Below, one piece after another: positions 18,282 through 27,411 of a stretch of 64,000 nt of DNA (position 1 is the first letter of the stretch; each line of letters begins with the position of its first letter). Position numbers and translations under genes: made by a program. Location of the stretch: NCBI GenBank assembly GCA_037440385.1, contig JBBIUI010000004.1, positions 4,402-68,401 on the forward strand. Reading direction: 5' to 3'. The stretch is from CG2-30-68-42 sp037440385 (GTDB lineage: Bacteria; Pseudomonadota; Gammaproteobacteria; Burkholderiales; Rhodocyclaceae). The notes beneath the pieces were generated by a model. It made no database searches and was not told the origin of the DNA. It saw only the letters and a list, made by a program, of their open reading frames with translations.

Positions 18282-19137
18282 GGCCGCGTCTCATGACATC
18301 GTTCTTGTACGCCTGATACCAGGCATACATCGACGCGAACGCCGCGCCCGGGCGCCCGCTGCCCACCGCACGGCCATCGAGCGTCGTGACCGCCAGCACT
18401 TCCTTGGTCGAGGACGTGATCCAGATCTCGTCCGCCCGGCGCACCTCGGATTCGAGGATCTCGCGCACCTCGTGCGGCAGGCCGTGGTCCGCCGCCAGCT
18501 CCAGCACGACGTCATAGGTGATTCCCGACAGCATCAGATGGCTGCGCGGGGGCGCGAGCAGGATCCCGTCGCGCACGATGAACACGTTGGACGCGGCGCC
18601 CTCGGTCAGGAAGCCGTCGCGAAACAGCACGGTCTCGGCGCAGCCCGCATCGACCGCGAGCTGGCGCAGCAGGCAGTTGCCTAGCAGCGACACGGTCTTC
18701 AGGTCGCAGCGCAGCCAGCGAAAGTCCGCCGCGCTGACGGCACCCACGCCGTGTTCGATCTGATCGCGCGGCGGCGTGTGCAGCGGCTCCGACATCACGA
18801 AGACCGTAGGCGGCACGCCCGCCGGAAACGCGTGGTTGCGCCTGGCCAGATCCGCGCCGCGGCTCACCTGCAGATACACCGACTGATCCTCCGGCGCGTT
18901 GCGCGCGATGACCTCGCTGATCAGTTCCGTCCATTGCGCCTCGCTCAGCGGATTGGGCAGCCGGATCGCATCGAGCGTGCGCTGCAGCCGGCTCAGGTGC
19001 TCGGCGATCCGGAACGCCCGGCGCGAGTACACCGGCACCACTTCGTAGGCGCCATCACCGAACAGGAAGCCGCGATCCATCGCCGGCACGCGCGCCTCGT
19101 CGCGCGGCAGGAACTCGCCATTCAGATAGGCAGTCAT
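18268..19137 (-). CDS. dat: D-amino acid aminotransferase (PLP fold type IV)
   Basis: A 289-residue fold-type IV aminotransferase. The PLP-binding lysine is K147 in DLKTVSLLGN, and the N-terminal GFLFGDGAYEVVPVY motif (about residues 23-37) and AVDAGCAETVLFRDG segment are typical of D-alanine/branched-chain class IV enzymes. Position between a D,D-carboxypeptidase and ybeD-lipBA favours D-amino acid aminotransferase over IlvE. It interconverts D-alanine and D-glutamate with their 2-oxo acids. The 3' end overlaps ybeD by 14 bases. Confidence 0.88.
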   Translation of the reverse strand: MTAYLNGEFLPRDEARVPAMDRGFLFGDGAYEVVPVYSRRAFRIAEHLSRLQRTLDAIRLPNPLSEAQWTELISEVIARNAPEDQSVYLQVSRGADLARRNHAFPAGVPPTVFVMSEPLHTPPRDQIEHGVGAVSAADFRWLRCDLKTVSLLGNCLLRQLAVDAGCAETVLFRDGFLTEGAASNVFIVRDGILLAPPRSHLMLSGITYDVVLELAADHGLPHEVREILESEVRRADEIWITSSTKEVLAVTTLDGRAVGSGRPGAAFASMYAWYQAYKNDVMRRGRGDR

Positions 19138-19151
19138 GACGTTTCGTCCTT

Positions 19152-20276
19152 TCATTCGAACCACAACCGGATCGTGTCCCACATCCGGCCGAACCAGCCC
19201 GCGACCGGCACCGCGTCGAGCGCCACCACCGGGTACTCGCCGATGCTCCGGCCCTCGAACGTGAGCCTCATCGTGCCGACCCGCTGGCCGGGCGCGACGG
19301 GCGCGACGAGCGGCTGGCGCGAGGCGAACTCCGCCTTCAGTCGCGCCGCCTGGCCTTTCGGCAGCGACAGCACGAAATCGTGCTGGAAGCCGGCCCGCAG
19401 CGCCGGTTGCGCACCCTTCCACACGCGCATCGTCGATACGGTCTGGCCGGCCTTGTACAGTACGACGGTATCATAGAACTGGAAGCCGAAATTGAGCAGC
19501 TTCAGCGATTCCTGCACGCGGATCTGATCCGAGGCCGTTCCCATCACCACCGAGATCAGCCGGCGCGATCCCCGCTTCGCGGACGCGACCAGGCAGTAGC
19601 CGGCCGCATCGGTGTGCCCGGTCTTGACGCCATCGACGCTCGCATCGAGCCACAGCAGCCGGTTGCGGTTCGCCTGGCGGATGCCGTTGTAGGTGTATTC
19701 CTTCTGCGCGTGCAGCGCATAGTCCGCCGGAAAGTCCCGAATGAGCGCCGCAGAGAGCGTCGCCATGTCGCGCGCGGTCGTGTAATGCTGCGGATCGGGC
19801 AGGCCGGTCGCGTTGGCGAAGTGCGTGCCCTTCAGGCCGAGCCGCTGCGCCTCGACGTTCATCCGCTGCGCGAAAACGTCCTCCGATCCCGCGATCGCCT
19901 CGGCCAGTGCGATGCTTGCGTCATTGCCCGACTGGACGATCATGCCGCGCAGCAGCTGCTCGACGCTGACCGGCTTTCCGGGCTCGATGAACATGCGCGA
20001 GCCGCTCGCCTTCCACGCCCGCTGCGAAACGCTGACCGTCTGCTGCAGGCTCAGCGTCTTCTGTCCGAGCGCGGCGAACGCCACGTATGCGGTCATGATC
20101 TTGGTCAGCGAGGCGGGCTCGACCCGCTCGTCCGGGTTGGCCGCGGCGAGCACCTGGCCCGAGCCCGGGTCGAACAGCACCCACGACTTCGCCGCCAGCG
20201 CGGGCGGCTGGGGCGCGAACTCGGCCTGGGAAAGCGCGGCGAAGGCGAACGCCGCCAAAAACAGCAGAAACCGCAT
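19152..20276 (-). CDS. dacC: D-alanyl-D-alanine carboxypeptidase (PBP5/6 type)
   Basis: A 374-residue low-molecular-mass penicillin-binding protein. The signal peptide covers about residues 1-18. The active-site motifs are S56-L-T-K59, S116-G-N118 and K218-T-G220. A C-terminal beta-rich domain and an amphipathic anchor ending in WFGRMWDTIRLWFE attach it to the outer face of the inner membrane. It removes the terminal D-alanine of peptidoglycan pentapeptides. It follows rlpA and precedes dat. The dacA/dacC naming is loose. Confidence 0.94.
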   Translation of the reverse strand: MRFLLFLAAFAFAALSQAEFAPQPPALAAKSWVLFDPGSGQVLAAANPDERVEPASLTKIMTAYVAFAALGQKTLSLQQTVSVSQRAWKASGSRMFIEPGKPVSVEQLLRGMIVQSGNDASIALAEAIAGSEDVFAQRMNVEAQRLGLKGTHFANATGLPDPQHYTTARDMATLSAALIRDFPADYALHAQKEYTYNGIRQANRNRLLWLDASVDGVKTGHTDAAGYCLVASAKRGSRRLISVVMGTASDQIRVQESLKLLNFGFQFYDTVVLYKAGQTVSTMRVWKGAQPALRAGFQHDFVLSLPKGQAARLKAEFASRQPLVAPVAPGQRVGTMRLTFEGRSIGEYPVVALDAVPVAGWFGRMWDTIRLWFE

Positions 20277-20300
20277 GGGACCGACCTGCGAAAAGCCGCG

Positions 20301-20306
20301 ATTGTA
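20301..20306 (-). promoter_or_regulatory. Possible -10 element before the carboxypeptidase gene
   Basis: On the reverse strand TACAAT sits about 25 bases before the carboxypeptidase start, in the 48-base gap after rlpA. No convincing -35 hexamer stands 16-18 bases further upstream, so this is weak evidence for a separate promoter. Confidence 0.25.
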
Positions 20307-20324
20307 TCGCAGGCGGCGCCCGTC

Positions 20325-21236
20325 TCAGCGCACCAGCGCGAAAGGCCTCACGCCCAATGCCTGACCGATGCGCTCGGCGGCACGCGCCGCTTCTCCGGGA
20401 TCGGCATACGGACCGAGATGCACGCGATACATTCCCTCGCCCGGCTGCACCCGCAGCCGCTCGCCGAGCCCGGCGAGCGCCGCGAGTTCGCGTTCATAGC
20501 GGCTGCGGAAACTCTCGGCGTTTTCCCGGCTCGAAAACGCGCCGAGCTGCAGAAACACTGCCCGCGCGCCGATCTGTGCCGGCAGCGACTGCGCGTCCCG
20601 GTCGAGGCGCTCGACGAGTTGCGCGATCGGATCGGCGTCCGGCACGATCGCCGCCGCGCCTTCGGGCACGACGGCCTCGACCTCGACGCGCGCGGAGCCC
20701 TGCTGCGCGTAGCCCAGCCGGTAGGCCGCCGCGAACGACAGGTCGATCAGCCGATCGGCGAGAAACGGCCCGCGGTCGTTGATGCGCACCACGACGGACC
20801 TGCCGTCGTCCAGGCGGGTGACGCGCGCGTAGCTCGGGATGGGCAGCGTCGGATGCGCAGCCGTCATCGCGTACATGTCGTACGGCTCGCTGCTCGAGGT
20901 CGGCTGCCCGTGGAATTTCCGGCCGTACCAGCTCGCGATGCCGCGTGCCTTGTACGGGCCCAGCGCGCGTCGCGGCACGTACTGCCGGCCGAACACCGAA
21001 TAGGGGTTGTTGGCGTAGCGGTGCAGCGGCTCGATCCTCGGGCGTGCGTCGGCGATCGCGTCGAGACCCTCCGGGGGATTCTCGCCCGGCCCGTCGTCCT
21101 GGTAATACGCGCCTGCGCGCGGCGGCGCGGAAGGCGACTGCGGCGCGCCCGGCACGGGCTCGCGCACGCCCGGAGCGAGCGCGCAGCCCGCGAGCAGCGC
21201 CGCGGCGATCCATGCGATGCGCGGCGCGCGAGTCAT
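20325..21236 (-). CDS. rlpA: Septal ring lytic transglycosylase-type lipoprotein RlpA
   Basis: A 303-residue lipoprotein. The lipobox LLAGC places the lipidated cysteine at C18; a Pro-rich linker follows, then the double-psi beta-barrel RlpA domain (about residues 95-190, with GIASWYGRKFHGQPTSSSE and VVRINDRGPF) and a C-terminal SPOR domain (about 225-303) that binds denuded septal glycan. RlpA is a lytic transglycosylase in Pseudomonas; the catalytic role here is by homology. It overlaps rodA by four bases. Confidence 0.94.
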   Translation of the reverse strand: MTRAPRIAWIAAALLAGCALAPGVREPVPGAPQSPSAPPRAGAYYQDDGPGENPPEGLDAIADARPRIEPLHRYANNPYSVFGRQYVPRRALGPYKARGIASWYGRKFHGQPTSSSEPYDMYAMTAAHPTLPIPSYARVTRLDDGRSVVVRINDRGPFLADRLIDLSFAAAYRLGYAQQGSARVEVEAVVPEGAAAIVPDADPIAQLVERLDRDAQSLPAQIGARAVFLQLGAFSSRENAESFRSRYERELAALAGLGERLRVQPGEGMYRVHLGPYADPGEAARAAERIGQALGVRPFALVR

Positions 21237-22402
21237 TTCTGGACCAGCATCCGGTGTTTGCGGATGCTCATCAGCATGCCCACGCCGAGAAACAAGGTCA
21301 CCATCGCGCTGCCGCCATAGCTCACGAAGGGCAACGGCACGCCGACCACCGGCAGGATGCCCGAGACCATGCCCATATTGACGAACGCATACGTAAAATA
21401 GGTCAAGGCGAGGCTGCCCGCAAGCAGGCGCGCGAACGGCGTCGGCGCGCTCGCGGCGATCATCAGCCCGCGCCCGACCAGAGCGCCGACCAGCGCGAGC
21501 AGCAGCGCGGCGCCGGCGAGCCCGAATTCCTCCGCCGCCACGGCGAAGATGAAGTCGGTGTGGCGCTCTGGCAGGAATTCGAGGTGAGCCTGCGTGCCCT
21601 TCATCCAGCCCTTGCCGGTCAGTCCGCCGGAGCCCACTGCGATCGTCGACTGGATCGTGTGGAAACCCTTGCCGAGCGGGTCCGAGCTCGGGTCGAGCAG
21701 CGTGCAGATGCGATGCTTCTGATATTCGCGCAGGCCCGGCCAGGCCACGTCGGGCTCGCAGATCGCATCGCCGAAGGCGACCAGCAGCGCGATCCCGATT
21801 GCCGCCGCCGCGAGCACCGGCACGACCAGCTTCCAGCTCAGTCCCGCGAGGAAGATCGCGAACAGCCCGGCGGCGAGCACGATCACCGCGGTGCCCAAAT
21901 CCGGCTGTTTGGCGATCAGGCCGACCGGCAGCAGCAACAGCGCCGCGGCCAGCGCGAAGTCGTACCAGCGCAGCATCGCTTCGCGCCTGTGGAAATACCA
22001 CGCCAGCATCAGCGGCATCGCGATCTTCATGATCTCCGAGGGCTGGACGCGCATCACGCCGAGGTTGAGCCATCGCCGGGCGCCCTTCGACACGTCGCCG
22101 GCCACCGCCACCGCCACCAGCAGCGCCAGCCCGAAAAGATAGACCGGGGGCGCGAGCCGCATCAGCGTCTGCGGCGGGATCTGCGCGGCGACGCGCATCA
22201 CCACGAGCGCCGTCGCGAGATTGGCCGCCTGGCTCAACAGCCGACCCGGATTGTCGGCCGAGGCGCTCGCGAGCACCAGCATGCCGCAGCCCGCCAGGGC
22301 GCCCACGATCGCCATCAGCGCCGGATCGATGGGTGCGACCAGGCCGGCCCACAGCACCCGCGGGTGCCGCGCGAGCGCGGAGAATGCGCCGGCGAGGGCC
22401 AT
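21233..22402 (-). CDS. rodA: Peptidoglycan glycosyltransferase RodA
   Basis: A 389-residue SEDS-family membrane protein with about ten hydrophobic segments. SEDS hallmarks are LNLGVMRVQPSEIMKIAMPL, KQPDLGTAV and the C-terminal GILPVVGVPLPFVSYGGSAM. RodA polymerises glycan strands for side-wall elongation together with PBP2. Its start overlaps the mrdA stop by one base (TGATG), so the pair is translationally coupled. Confidence 0.96.
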   Translation of the reverse strand: MALAGAFSALARHPRVLWAGLVAPIDPALMAIVGALAGCGMLVLASASADNPGRLLSQAANLATALVVMRVAAQIPPQTLMRLAPPVYLFGLALLVAVAVAGDVSKGARRWLNLGVMRVQPSEIMKIAMPLMLAWYFHRREAMLRWYDFALAAALLLLPVGLIAKQPDLGTAVIVLAAGLFAIFLAGLSWKLVVPVLAAAAIGIALLVAFGDAICEPDVAWPGLREYQKHRICTLLDPSSDPLGKGFHTIQSTIAVGSGGLTGKGWMKGTQAHLEFLPERHTDFIFAVAAEEFGLAGAALLLALVGALVGRGLMIAASAPTPFARLLAGSLALTYFTYAFVNMGMVSGILPVVGVPLPFVSYGGSAMVTLFLGVGMLMSIRKHRMLVQK

Positions 22403-24297
22403 CAGTCCTCTTCCGGTTCCTGTGGGTCTTGCGCTGCGGGCGCCGCAGGCAGCTTGCCCAGCACGCGGTAGTCGAGCACCTGCCGCGCGATCGGCGCGGC
22501 GCTCTGGGCGCCGAATCCGCCGTTTTCCACCAGCACCGCGAGCGCGATCGTGGGCCGTTCGGCGGGTGCAAAGGCGATGAACAGCGCATGGTCGCGCAGC
22601 CGCTCGGAGACCTTGCCCGCCTCGTACTTGCCGCCGCGCAGCGAGTACAACTGGGCCGTGCCGGTCTTGCCGCCGCTGGCGTAGCCCGCTCCGGCGAAGG
22701 CTCGCGCGCCGGTGCCTTCGCGGTTGACACCGACCATCGCGTTGCGGATGAAATCGACGTGCGCCTGCTTGAGCGGTATGCGGCGCACGGGCTCGGGCGC
22801 GATCGGCGTGCGCACGCCGGTGCGCGCATTCACGATGTACTTCACGAGGTGCGGACGGAACATCACACCGTCATTGGCCAGCGTCGCCACCGCCTGCGCG
22901 AGCTGGATCGGCGTGTAGGCGTTGTAGCCCTGCCCGATGCCGATCGAGATCGTCTCGCCTGCGTACCACTTCTGCTGCTCGCGCCGCTTGAACCGCTTGC
23001 GCTTCCATTCCTGCGAGGGCAGCACGCCGTCGAGCTCGCCTTCGAGATCGATGCCGGTCGCCTTGCCGAAGCCGAACTGGCGCATGAAGCCCGAGATGTT
23101 GTCGATCCCCAGGTCGTTGGCGAGCATGTAGTAGTACGTGTCGCACGAGGCGACGATGGACTTGTACATGTCGACCGTCCCGTGCCCGCCCTTCTTGTCG
23201 TCGCGGAACTGGTGGCCGCCGAACATGAAAAAGCCGGGATCGGAGATCGTTTGGCCCGGCGTGCGCTTGCCCAGCGTCAGCGCGGCCAGCGCCATGTAAG
23301 GCTTGAACGTGGAACCGGGCGCATAGGTGCCGCCGATCGGGCGATTGACCATCGGACGGTCGGGCGAGCCGTTGAGCTCGTCCCAGGTCTGCGGATCGAT
23401 GCCATCGACGAACAGGTTCGGATCGAAACCGGGCCGGCTCACGTAGGCGAGCACATCGCCGCTGGACGGTTCGATCGCCACCAGCGCACCGCGCCGCTTG
23501 CCGAAGGCCTGTTCGGCGATCGCCTGCAGCTTCGCGTCCACGGTCAGCACGAGGTCGTTGCCGGCGACCGGCGCGCTGCGCGAGAGCACGCGCACCGCAT
23601 GGCCGCTGGAGTCGACCTCGACCTGCTCGGCGCCGGCCTGTCCGTGCAGATCGAACTCGTAGGTCTGCTCGACACCGCTCTTGCCGAAGTGCTCGGTGCC
23701 GCGGTAGTTCGCCTGTTCGTCGGCGGCCTCGATCCGTTCGACATCCCGGCTGGCCACCCGACCGAGATAGCCGATCGCATGCGCGGCCAGCTCGCCGAGC
23801 GGGTACTGGCGGAACAGCCGGGCCTTGATCTCGACGCCCGGAAATCGGTAACGGTTCGCGGCAAAGCGCGCGACCTCCTCGTCGGTGAGCCGGCTGCGGA
23901 CCGGCAGGCTCTCGAAGTTCCTGCTCTCCTCGAGCAGCTTCCTGAAGCGCTTGCGGTCGCGCGGCTGCACGTCGATCAGTTCTCCCAGCGCGTCGATCGT
24001 CGCATCGAGATCGGCCACTTTCGACGGGGTGATCTCCAGCGTATAGGCGGAGTAGCTGCGCGCGAGCACCACGCCGTTGCGGTCCGTCACGAGGCCGCGA
24101 TTGGGAACGACCGGAACGACTGCGATCCGGTTGTCCTCGGCGCGCGTGCGGTAGTAGTCGCGCTCGACGACCTGCAGTTGCACCAGCCGCGCGAACAGCA
24201 CGCCAAGGGCGACCAGCACGCCGATGCCGGCCGCGGCCAGACGGGCGCGGAAGCGTGCCAGATCGCCTTCGGGCGTATGCAGGAGGGCGGGAGCCAT
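22402..24297 (-). CDS. mrdA: Penicillin-binding protein 2 (peptidoglycan D,D-transpeptidase)
   Basis: A 631-residue class B PBP with a single N-terminal transmembrane helix (about residues 22-42), a pedestal domain and the transpeptidase domain. The catalytic serine is S329 in STFKP, the second motif is the PBP2-type SCDT within IVASCDTYYYML, and KTG occurs in SGGKTGTAQL. It crosslinks side-wall peptidoglycan with RodA in the elongasome. It lies between mreD and rodA, the standard order. Confidence 0.96.
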   Translation of the reverse strand: MAPALLHTPEGDLARFRARLAAAGIGVLVALGVLFARLVQLQVVERDYYRTRAEDNRIAVVPVVPNRGLVTDRNGVVLARSYSAYTLEITPSKVADLDATIDALGELIDVQPRDRKRFRKLLEESRNFESLPVRSRLTDEEVARFAANRYRFPGVEIKARLFRQYPLGELAAHAIGYLGRVASRDVERIEAADEQANYRGTEHFGKSGVEQTYEFDLHGQAGAEQVEVDSSGHAVRVLSRSAPVAGNDLVLTVDAKLQAIAEQAFGKRRGALVAIEPSSGDVLAYVSRPGFDPNLFVDGIDPQTWDELNGSPDRPMVNRPIGGTYAPGSTFKPYMALAALTLGKRTPGQTISDPGFFMFGGHQFRDDKKGGHGTVDMYKSIVASCDTYYYMLANDLGIDNISGFMRQFGFGKATGIDLEGELDGVLPSQEWKRKRFKRREQQKWYAGETISIGIGQGYNAYTPIQLAQAVATLANDGVMFRPHLVKYIVNARTGVRTPIAPEPVRRIPLKQAHVDFIRNAMVGVNREGTGARAFAGAGYASGGKTGTAQLYSLRGGKYEAGKVSERLRDHALFIAFAPAERPTIALAVLVENGGFGAQSAAPIARQVLDYRVLGKLPAAPAAQDPQEPEED

Positions 24298-24313
24298 GGC
24301 TGGGTCGGCGGCC

Positions 24314-24835
24314 TCAGATCGGCCGGTTCTCGTCCTTTTCCGCCGGCCGGTATTGCGGCAGCAGCAGCAGGTAGTGGATCGGAATCCACAGTACGGCGGT
24401 GCTCACGCTAGCCAGAAAATACGTCCAGCCGGGGAAATCGCCGCCGCCGATCATGCGCACCCCGGTCGTGACGGCCTGCGTGCCGAGCATCAGCGGCAGG
24501 ATGTGCAATGCCTGCCGCGACAGCGGGAACCACAGGATGCGCCGCGACAGCCATCCCGCGCCGTAGGCGAGCAGCACGTAGGCGAGCGCATGCTCACCCA
24601 TGACGGAAGCATCGGCCACGTCCATGACGATGCCCAGCAGGAAGCCCGCCGCCATGCCGACCTTGAACCGTTCGCGCACGCACCAGAAGGCGAGCACCAG
24701 CGCGACCCAGTCCGGCCAGCCGGGCAGCCGGCCGACCGGGATCAGATCGAGCAGCAGCGCGCCCAGCAGGCTCGCCAGGATGAACCAGTTCCTGACGCCC
24801 TGCAGGATCCGCTTCGAGCTGTGGGTCGGCTGCAT
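24314..24835 (-). CDS. mreD: Rod shape-determining protein MreD
   Basis: A 173-residue integral membrane protein with about five hydrophobic segments and the conserved GFLLGIVMDVADASVMGEHAL stretch, characteristic of MreD. It links MreC and the elongation machinery in the inner membrane. It lies 22 bases after mreC and 16 bases before mrdA. Confidence 0.93.
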   Translation of the reverse strand: MQPTHSSKRILQGVRNWFILASLLGALLLDLIPVGRLPGWPDWVALVLAFWCVRERFKVGMAAGFLLGIVMDVADASVMGEHALAYVLLAYGAGWLSRRILWFPLSRQALHILPLMLGTQAVTTGVRMIGGGDFPGWTYFLASVSTAVLWIPIHYLLLLPQYRPAEKDENRPI

Positions 24836-24857
24836 CAGGCGGCTCCCGGAAGCGCCG

Positions 24858-25772
24858 TCATTTCTTGCCCGCGCGCGCCCTGGCCGGGCGCTGCTCGCGG
24901 GGGGTCACCGCATCGCGAGGCGGCGCGGCCGGCAGCACCCGCTCGCCCAGCACCAGCACCAGCGCATCGCGTTCGACGCCCGCGATCGGCGTCGCGAAGA
25001 TGCGCGCAAACGCGCCGGTGCCCTCGCGCGCGAGCCGGGCGACTCGGCCCACGGCCAGGCCCGGCAGGTAGATTCCGTCCAGCCCCGAGGTCACCAGCTC
25101 ATCGCCCTCGCGCACGTCGGCGTTTCCGGCGAGATAGCGCAGTTCGAGCAGACCGTCACCGGCGCCGAACAGCACGGCGCGCAGTGCGTTGCGCCGCACC
25201 TGGACCGGCACCGCCTGCTCGCGGTCGGTGATCAGCGTGACCTCGGCGGTGAGCGGAAACGCCCGGGTCACCTGACCGATCACGCCGAGATCGTCGATCA
25301 CCACCTGGCCGGCGCGCACCGCCTGCCGCGTCCCCTTGTCGATGACGACCTTGCGCGAGTACGCGTCGCGCGTGGCGTACAGGACCTCGGCAACGACGCC
25401 CTTCGCCGGTTGACGGTCGCGCATCGCGAGCAGGCTGCGCAACTGGCGGTTTTCCAGTTCGAGCTGTTCGTGGCGCAGCAGCGTCGCGGCCGCGCGCACC
25501 GTCTGCTCGGCCAGTCGGGCGTTTTCCCGCCGCAGCGTGCCGTGCGCCGCGAGATACCCGCCGGCTTCGCGCAATGCCTGGACCGGAGCGAGTGCCAGCG
25601 TACGCAGCGGATAGGTGACCACCGTGAGCGCCTGGCGCAACGGCTCGAGGTAACGCTGGCGCAGGTCGAGGCCCAGCAGCGCGAGCGAGACGATGACGAA
25701 GAACGCGAGCCGGGCGAACGGCGCCGGCCCGCGCCGGAAAAACGGCGGCGGATCGCGTCCCGCGACGGTCAT
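24858..25772 (-). CDS. mreC: Rod shape-determining protein MreC
   Basis: A 304-residue protein with one N-terminal membrane helix (about residues 21-38), a periplasmic coiled coil (about 65-105) and two beta-barrel domains containing RDAYSRKVVIDKGTRQ and VTSGLDGIYLPGLAVG. It scaffolds PBP2 and RodA. ATG 25772 is chosen because MTVAGRDPPPFFRRGPAP resembles the family start; the frame continues upstream to 25811. The tail (about 285-304) is basic and Ala/Arg-rich. Confidence 0.94.
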   Translation of the reverse strand: MTVAGRDPPPFFRRGPAPFARLAFFVIVSLALLGLDLRQRYLEPLRQALTVVTYPLRTLALAPVQALREAGGYLAAHGTLRRENARLAEQTVRAAATLLRHEQLELENRQLRSLLAMRDRQPAKGVVAEVLYATRDAYSRKVVIDKGTRQAVRAGQVVIDDLGVIGQVTRAFPLTAEVTLITDREQAVPVQVRRNALRAVLFGAGDGLLELRYLAGNADVREGDELVTSGLDGIYLPGLAVGRVARLAREGTGAFARIFATPIAGVERDALVLVLGERVLPAAPPRDAVTPREQRPARARAGKK

Positions 25773-25866
25773 GGTCGGCCAGGCGCGCGAAGGGCTGCGC
25801 GCGGGCCGCACCGCCGGTCAGCCCGGCACCGGGCCGCATGGGCCGGGCGCCGGCATGCGTTCCCGA

Positions 25867-26910
25867 TCACTCGTTGGAGAAGATGCTGCCGAGGTGGTCC
25901 ATCTTCTCCAGCGCGAGGCCGGAGCCGCGGACCACGCAGGTCAGGGGATCCTCGGCGACCACCACCGGCAGCCCGGTCTCCTCCATCAGCAGCCGGTCGA
26001 GATCACGAAGCAGCGCGCCGCCGCCGGTCAGTACCATGCCGCGGTCGGCGATGTCCGCGCCCAGCTCGGGGGGCGTCTGTTCGAGCGCCGACTTGACCTG
26101 GCTCACGATCTGGTTGAGCGGCTCGGTGAGCGCCTCGAGGATCTCGTTGGACGAGACGGTGAAGCCGCGCGGGATCCCTTCGGCCAGGTTGCGTCCCTTG
26201 ACCTCCATCTCCTTGACTTCGGAGCCGGGAAACGCCGAACCGATCTCCTTCTTGATCGTCTCCGCGGTCGTCTCGCCGATCAGCATGCCGTAGTTGCGGC
26301 GGATGTAATTGATGATCGCCTCGTCGAACTTGTCGCCGCCCACGCGTACCGAACCGGCATAGACCATGCCGCCGAGCGAGATCACGCCGACCTCGGTCGT
26401 ACCCCCGCCGATGTCGACGACCATCGAGCCCGTCGCGTCGGCCACCGGAAGGCCGGCACCGATCGCCGCGGCCATCGGCTCCTCGATCAGGTAGACCTGG
26501 GCGGCGCCCGCACCCAGCGCGGATTCGCGGATCGCGCGCCGCTCGACCTGGGTCGAGCCGCACGGCACGCAGATGATGATGCGCGGCGAGGGCGAGAACA
26601 GCCGCGAGTCATGCACCTTCTTGATGAACTGCTTGAGCATCTGCTCGGTGACGGTGAAGTCGGCGATGACGCCGTCCTTCATCGGCCGGATCGCCGTGAT
26701 GTTGCCCGGTGTCTTGCCCAGCATCTGCTTGGCGGCCATGCCCACGGCCTGTATCGTTTTTCTGGCGTTGGGCCCGCCCTCGGTACGGATCGCGACGACC
26801 GAAGGCTCGTCCAGCACGATCCCCTTGCCGCGCACGAAGATCAGCGTGTTGGCGGTGCCCAGGTCGATTGCCAGATCGTTCGAAAAATAGGAGCGGAGAA
26901 AACCGAACAT
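25867..26910 (-). CDS. mreB: Rod shape-determining protein MreB
   Basis: A 347-residue actin homologue, the usual length. Nucleotide-binding motifs are present: phosphate 1 DLAIDLGTANTLIF near the N-terminus, phosphate 2 SMVVDIGGGTTEVGVISLGG and the adenosine motif MVLTGGGALLRDLDRLL. It forms membrane filaments that orient the elongasome. It heads the mreB-mreC-mreD-mrdA-rodA-rlpA run, divergent from gatC. Confidence 0.98.
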   Translation of the reverse strand: MFGFLRSYFSNDLAIDLGTANTLIFVRGKGIVLDEPSVVAIRTEGGPNARKTIQAVGMAAKQMLGKTPGNITAIRPMKDGVIADFTVTEQMLKQFIKKVHDSRLFSPSPRIIICVPCGSTQVERRAIRESALGAGAAQVYLIEEPMAAAIGAGLPVADATGSMVVDIGGGTTEVGVISLGGMVYAGSVRVGGDKFDEAIINYIRRNYGMLIGETTAETIKKEIGSAFPGSEVKEMEVKGRNLAEGIPRGFTVSSNEILEALTEPLNQIVSQVKSALEQTPPELGADIADRGMVLTGGGALLRDLDRLLMEETGLPVVVAEDPLTCVVRGSGLALEKMDHLGSIFSNE

Positions 26911-27086
26911 TGCTCGATGACCCGTCGTCGGGGTGGAAGAAAATCGAAGCCTTTATGATACCCTAACGGACATCGCGAAATCGCGGCCGGCCAGGCCGCG
27001 CAGCCGTGCGCGCGTCCCGCCCGCGAGGTCGACTTTCTCCGTCGCCGGCCGGGTTCGCGACACCTCACCACAGACCGGAAAACGTC
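26911..27086. promoter_or_regulatory. Divergent intergenic region between mreB and gatC
   Basis: A 176-base region that must hold promoters for both directions. The most AT-rich point carries TATGAT at 26954-26959 on the forward strand and the overlapping TATCAT on the reverse strand (complement of 26955-26960). Neither has a good -35 partner, so the exact promoters are uncertain. Confidence 0.3.
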
Positions 27087-27374
27087 GTGCCGCTCAGCCT
27101 CGAACAGGTCAGCCGGATCGCCGAGCTGGCACGCATCGAGATCTCACCCGCGGAGGCCCTCACGCTGCAGGGCGAACTGAACCGGATCTTTACGCTGATC
27201 GAGCGCATGCAGGAGATCGACACCGGCGCGCTCGCGCCGATGGCGCACGCGCTCGACGTGCGCCAGCCGCTGCGCGAGGACGAGCCGAGCGAGCCCGAGC
27301 GGCGCGAGGCGTTCCTCGAAATCGCGCCGGAGACCGCGGGCGGGCTGTACCTCGTGCCGAAGGTGATCGAGTGA
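27087..27374 (+). CDS. gatC: Asp-tRNA(Asn)/Glu-tRNA(Gln) amidotransferase subunit C
   Basis: A 95-residue small subunit of GatCAB with the family start SLEQVSRIAELARIEISPAE and the conserved LREDEPSE segment. It wraps around GatA and GatB to stabilise them. The start is GTG 27087; the frame is open upstream, but homology begins there. It is followed by gatA and gatB, so the amidotransferase is complete. Confidence 0.94.
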   Translation: MPLSLEQVSRIAELARIEISPAEALTLQGELNRIFTLIERMQEIDTGALAPMAHALDVRQPLREDEPSEPERREAFLEIAPETAGGLYLVPKVIE

Positions 27375-27411
27375 GCCGATCGGGTGCCGGCACGGCCGGG
27401 TGCGCGTCGCG

